Assembly: GCA_964448285.1 (NCBI GenBank)
Contig: CAYUWG010000109.1
Coordinates: forward strand, 1 to 9,211
DNA: 9,211 nucleotides
Direction: 5' to 3'
From: CAYUWG01 sp964448285
GTDB lineage: Bacteria > Bacteroidota > Ignavibacteria > SZUA-365
This document shows, in pieces, positions 5,966-9,211 of the stretch (position 1 is the first letter of the stretch; each line of letters begins with the position of its first letter). Both the position numbers and the translations under genes were made by a program. The notes beneath the pieces were generated by a model that did not search any database, was not told the DNA's origin, and worked only from the letters and a program-made list of their open reading frames with translations.

Positions 5966-6505
5966 ATGCAATCACTAGTACGAAACGCATCATTCACGGC
6001 GAGTGTATTTTTCATTTTACTCGCAGTCGAAGTATCTGCGCAACATCGAATGCCACGCATGTTGATTGCCGGAGGCGCGGTGCAAACAGAAAACGCTGGC
6101 AATCGAATCGCTGGAACCATCGGACAGCCGATCATCGGAATTGTGAAAGATCCAGTCCAACACGGATTCCTCGGTTTCTGGTACAATACGGATAATGTCG
6201 TAGTCCATGTTGAGCGGTTGCAGACGAACACACTTACCGGTTTTACGCTCGACGAGGTTTATCCCAATCCGGTCAATCTCTCCGCAGAAGCGCAGATCGG
6301 TTTTACGATTCCTTCGTTCGCTCAGGTCAGACTATCGATCGTCGATAACCAAGGCAGGATTGTGACACTGCTTCTCGATGAAACGCTCGACGGAGGTGCA
6401 TACTCGGCACGGTTTATTCCGTTGTCCCTTCCGAGCGGATTGTACTACACCGTTCTTCAATCGGGAGGCGATAGCCTCTCGAATAAATTGTTGCTCGTTC
6501 GTTAA
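5966..6505 (+). CDS. Small secreted protein with T9SS type A sorting domain
   Basis: The 179-residue product is little more than a signal peptide, a short mature part and a sorting domain. Residues 1-25 form the signal peptide (cleavage VSA then Gln26). Residues 30-73 contain IAGTIGQPIIGIV and HGFLGFWY, a pattern (IGQP..G ... GFW) I recall from short secreted proteins of Chlorobi/Bacteroidota; its job is unknown. Residues 94-179 are a full T9SS C-terminal domain: LDEVYPNPVN, IGFTIP, VRLSIVDNQGRIV, LPSGLYYTVL and the last strand KLLLVR. GGAG stands 6 nt before the start. It lies 81 bp behind the tail-fibre-like gene and 39 bp before the FISUMP gene, so one transcript may cover all three. By position it parallels the T9SS protein that follows the YadA-like gene, but the mature regions are not alike. 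Confidence 0.85.
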   Translation: MQSLVRNASFTASVFFILLAVEVSAQHRMPRMLIAGGAVQTENAGNRIAGTIGQPIIGIVKDPVQHGFLGFWYNTDNVVVHVERLQTNTLTGFTLDEVYPNPVNLSAEAQIGFTIPSFAQVRLSIVDNQGRIVTLLLDETLDGGAYSARFIPLSLPSGLYYTVLQSGGDSLSNKLLLVR

Positions 6506-6544
6506 CAGTTCATTCTATCATTTTTTCCACCATTGGAGCATACC

Positions 6545-9211
6545 ATGATCAAAAAACAATTCGCAATCACACTCCTCGTGTTGATCTGTTCGCTTGGAGC
6601 ATACTCGCAACAAGTGAGGATTTCATTTACCGGGAAGGATAATCTGACGAATGCACTCGTTCAACTCGACTCGGTTCGCATCCAGAACCTGACGACGTTC
6701 AAGGACACGGTGCTGCGAGGTCCATATGTCATCGATCTCGGCACGACAACCGGAGTGGAGGACGGGCCTTTGCCTCTGCGAACAGGATTCGAGTTGAGCA
6801 GTAATTATTCAAATCCTTTTACTGAGCAAACCAGATTTCAGCTATCAACCGCGACATCGGGGAAAATAGAAGTAGATCTGTACTCGATCGTCGGCGGGAA
6901 GATGGCATCGTTTCAAATGAATGCTACGCCGGGTAATCATGAGTTCATGCTCGACGGACGAGGACTGATTCCGGGCGTGTACATTCTCGTTGCGAGTAAC
7001 GGTCAGCATGCGCCTTCAATGCGGATCATGAAATGCGGCACGACGGTGTCTAGCCTGCCAACGATCACCTACAATGGGAGTATGCATCACAACACTGTTT
7101 CGGTTCTTCGGAAGGGTTCTTCACTCACGTCCTATCGCTTTATCGGATATGCGGCATCGTATCATCCGGATTCCACGCTCGCAACACCGACAGCGGATAC
7201 TACCATTCAATTTCGCTTCACCCGGATACCGATTGCGCCCGTGATCACTTCGTTCACCACCACTTCATTCGCTGTGCAGGCTGGTACCACTATTCGGTTC
7301 GAGGTCAAAGCGAACGATGTCAATGGTGACTTGTCGAAAATACTCATCGATTACAACGAAGATGGAAGGTTTGACGATTCAACTGTGGTATCCGGTGGAG
7401 ATGCCGTTACGAGATTCACGTACGCGTTTCCTCAGTCGGGATCATTCCGACCACGAGCTTGCGCGCGGGATGCACGTGAAGAACAAGCGTGCAAGCAATT
7501 GGATAGTGCGATTACGGTGGTTTCCATGCCTGCGCTTACAACTACTCTCACGACAAACATTACGACAAACTCGGCTACAAGCGGCGGCACGATAACTTCA
7601 GACGGCGGAACACCTGTTTCTGCTCGCGGTGTGTGCTGGAATACTTCACCATCACCAACAATCCTCAATAGTAAAACGAGCGACGGATCAGGCATGGGAA
7701 GTTTCGCAAGCAGTCTTACCGGACTCACTGCAAACTCGAAATATTATGTGCGTGCGTATGCCACGAACAGCGCCGGCACTGGTTATGGCGATGAAATTTC
7801 GTTTACAACCGAAGCAGGACAAGTACCAACTCTATCAACAGCGATAGTTACGAACATTACACAGACCACAGCAACAAGCGGCGGTATGATAACATCAGAT
7901 GGCGGAACACCTGTTTCTGCGCGAGGTGTGTGCTGGAATACTTCACCATCACCAACAATCCTCAATAGTAAAACAATCGACGGATCAGGCGTGGGAAGCT
8001 TCACAAGCACTATTACCGGACTCACTGCAAACACGAAATATTACGTGCGCGCGTATGCCACGAACAGCGCCGGCACTGGTTATGGCGATGAGATATCGTT
8101 TACGACACTACAGAGCGGCGGTGGTACCATTACGATCGGTTCACAAGTGTGGATGGTGAAAGACCTCGACGTGACAACGTACCGCAACGGAGATCCGATA
8201 CCGCAGGTCACCGATCTCGACCAATGGAAAACCCTCACCACAGGCGCATGGTGCTATTACAACAATGATTCTACTATGGGAGCTGTTTATGGCAAACTCT
8301 ATAATTGGTACGCGGTGAACGATCCTCGCGGATTAGCTCCTGCTGGTTGGCATGTGCCGACAGACGCTGAATGGAGAACCCTTGAGATGTCGATCGGTAT
8401 GTCGCAGTCTCAGGCTGATACAGTCGGTTGGCGGGGGACTGATGAAGGCGGCAAACTCAAAGAGACAGGCACATTGCATTGGATTAGCCCTAATACAGGA
8501 GCTACGAATAGCAGCGGATTCACGGCTCTTCCGGGTGGTTGCCGCAGCTCAAATGGTAAATTCTACGACCTAGGCGACTACGGTTACTGGTGGTCATCCA
8601 CGGAGAGCAGCGCGACACATGCATGGGACCGCTTCCTGTACTCCAGCCAGGCGGATGTTAGTCGCAGATACTACTACAAGATCGCTGGCTTTTCCGTGCG
8701 TTGTGTGCAGGGACAAGAACCGGTACTGACAACCACAACCATTACAAACATAACCCAGACCTCGGCTACCAGTGGAGGAACGATAACTTCAGATGGAGGG
8801 ACACCTGTCACTTCTCGAGGTGTGTGCTGGAATACTTCACCATCACCAACAATCCTCAATAGTAAAACGAGCGACGGATCAGGCATGGGAAGTTTCGCAA
8901 GCAGTCTTACCGGACTCACTGCAAACTCGAAATATTATGTGCGTGCGTATGCCACGAACAGCGCCGGCACTGGTTATGGCGATGAAATTTCGTTTACAAC
9001 ACAACAGAGCAGCGGTGGTACCGTTACGATCGGCTCACAAGTGTGGATGGTGAAAGACCTTGATGTGACAACCTACCGCAACGGCGATCCCATACCGCAG
9101 GTTACTGATCCAACTCAATGGAAGAATCTCACAACAGGAGCATGGTGCTATTATAATAACGATTCAGCGACGGGAGCGATCTATGGCAAACTCTATAATT
9201 GGTACGCGGTG
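6545..9211 (+). CDS. Large multidomain FISUMP surface protein (3' end missing)
   Basis: The frame is open for 889 codons to the window edge. GGAG (6535-6538) is 6 nt before the start. Residues 1-21 form a signal peptide (AYS then Gln22). Residues 24-70 (VRISFTGKD...VQLDSVRIQNLT) are a small domain I associate with Bacteroidota secreted proteins. Residues 81-164 look like a T9SS sorting domain (YSNPF, VDLYSIVGGKM, LIPGVYILVA), oddly near the N-terminus. Residues 230-327 resemble a PKD/Ig-like domain with an acidic loop (DYNEDGRFDDS). Three fibronectin-like repeats follow (328-422, 427-521, 726-819; RGVCWN...SPTI and KYYVRAYATNSAGTGYGDE). Residues 524-723 are a complete FISUMP domain (IGSQVWMVKDLDVTTYRNG, WCYYNND, YGKLYNWYAV, GWHVPTDAEW, GGKLKE, GFTALPGG, YWWSST, SVRC); a second begins at 822 and is cut off. 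FISUMP proteins are surface proteins of unproved function; binding to polymers or cells is a guess. A terminal sorting domain may lie beyond the window. Confidence 0.9.
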   Translation, partial: MIKKQFAITLLVLICSLGAYSQQVRISFTGKDNLTNALVQLDSVRIQNLTTFKDTVLRGPYVIDLGTTTGVEDGPLPLRTGFELSSNYSNPFTEQTRFQLSTATSGKIEVDLYSIVGGKMASFQMNATPGNHEFMLDGRGLIPGVYILVASNGQHAPSMRIMKCGTTVSSLPTITYNGSMHHNTVSVLRKGSSLTSYRFIGYAASYHPDSTLATPTADTTIQFRFTRIPIAPVITSFTTTSFAVQAGTTIRFEVKANDVNGDLSKILIDYNEDGRFDDSTVVSGGDAVTRFTYAFPQSGSFRPRACARDAREEQACKQLDSAITVVSMPALTTTLTTNITTNSATSGGTITSDGGTPVSARGVCWNTSPSPTILNSKTSDGSGMGSFASSLTGLTANSKYYVRAYATNSAGTGYGDEISFTTEAGQVPTLSTAIVTNITQTTATSGGMITSDGGTPVSARGVCWNTSPSPTILNSKTIDGSGVGSFTSTITGLTANTKYYVRAYATNSAGTGYGDEISFTTLQSGGGTITIGSQVWMVKDLDVTTYRNGDPIPQVTDLDQWKTLTTGAWCYYNNDSTMGAVYGKLYNWYAVNDPRGLAPAGWHVPTDAEWRTLEMSIGMSQSQADTVGWRGTDEGGKLKETGTLHWISPNTGATNSSGFTALPGGCRSSNGKFYDLGDYGYWWSSTESSATHAWDRFLYSSQADVSRRYYYKIAGFSVRCVQGQEPVLTTTTITNITQTSATSGGTITSDGGTPVTSRGVCWNTSPSPTILNSKTSDGSGMGSFASSLTGLTANSKYYVRAYATNSAGTGYGDEISFTTQQSSGGTVTIGSQVWMVKDLDVTTYRNGDPIPQVTDPTQWKNLTTGAWCYYNNDSATGAIYGKLYNWYAV
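7628..7809 (+). repeat. Fibronectin-like repeat 1, 182-bp core
   Basis: This core is identical, base for base by eye, to 8819-9000 (offset 1191 bp). It differs from repeat 2 (7925-8106, offset 297 bp) at about 13 positions. Confidence 0.9.
7925..8106 (+). repeat. Fibronectin-like repeat 2, 182-bp core
   Basis: This copy is in tandem with repeat 1 at a 99-codon period and about 93% identical to it. Together with the FISUMP domain that follows, it forms an 894-bp unit that starts again at repeat 3. Confidence 0.9.
8819..9000 (+). repeat. Fibronectin-like repeat 3, 182-bp core
   Basis: By position this is the second round of the 894-bp fibronectin-FISUMP unit: repeat 2 to repeat 3 and FISUMP 1 to FISUMP 2 have the same offset. 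In sequence it equals repeat 1 exactly. The following FISUMP 2 start (9008-9211) is clearly diverged from FISUMP 1 (8114-8317), mainly at third codon positions. Confidence 0.9.

Noticed and set aside
7432..9053. Near-identical short frames on both strands over the fibronectin-like repeats
   Set aside because: They are repeated shadows of the large + strand gene that starts at 6545, which stays open throughout and codes for recognisable domains.

Overview
The window looks like chromosomal DNA of a Bacteroidota/Chlorobiota-type (FCB group) bacterium, perhaps an Ignavibacteria- or Kapabacteria-like lineage. The evidence is: two C-terminal type IX secretion (T9SS) sorting domains and one internal look-alike, a FISUMP-domain protein, and five signal peptides that all place glutamine right after the predicted cleavage site. 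No housekeeping gene is present to fix the taxon, so this is inference. All genes lie on the + strand and all encode exported, cell-surface-type proteins. No enzyme, RNA gene, CRISPR array or transposase gene was seen.

Layout. Bases 1-480 hold no convincing gene. They hold a leader repeat (copy A, about 7-379) interrupted by a 130-bp palindromic element (54-183). Then come a YadA-head protein with a C-terminal S74 intramolecular-chaperone domain (481-2079) and, 12 bp later, a beta-rich protein with a T9SS sorting domain (2092-3582). Bases 3583-4039 are again non-coding. They hold leader copy B (3650-3920), which lacks the palindromic element, followed by what looks like a scrap of a YadA-head gene (3944-3994). 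Then come a phage-tail-fibre-like repeat protein (4040-5884), a small T9SS-sorted protein (5966-6505), and a large protein open at the right edge (6545-9211). That last protein carries a T9SS-like module near its N-terminus, a PKD-like domain, three type III fibronectin-like repeats and two FISUMP domains.

How it may fit together. The same order appears twice: leader repeat, then a trimeric-fibre-like protein without any recognised anchor, then a protein with a T9SS sorting domain. With the YadA scrap behind leader B, this suggests that an adhesin cassette was duplicated and then diverged. The right-hand gene shows recent internal recombination: its third fibronectin-like repeat is identical over 182 bp to the first, although by position it descends from the second. 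The window therefore reads as a plastic surface-adhesin locus. The least explained parts are the duplicated leader with its conserved hairpin, and the serine-to-cysteine change at the expected S74 nucleophile.
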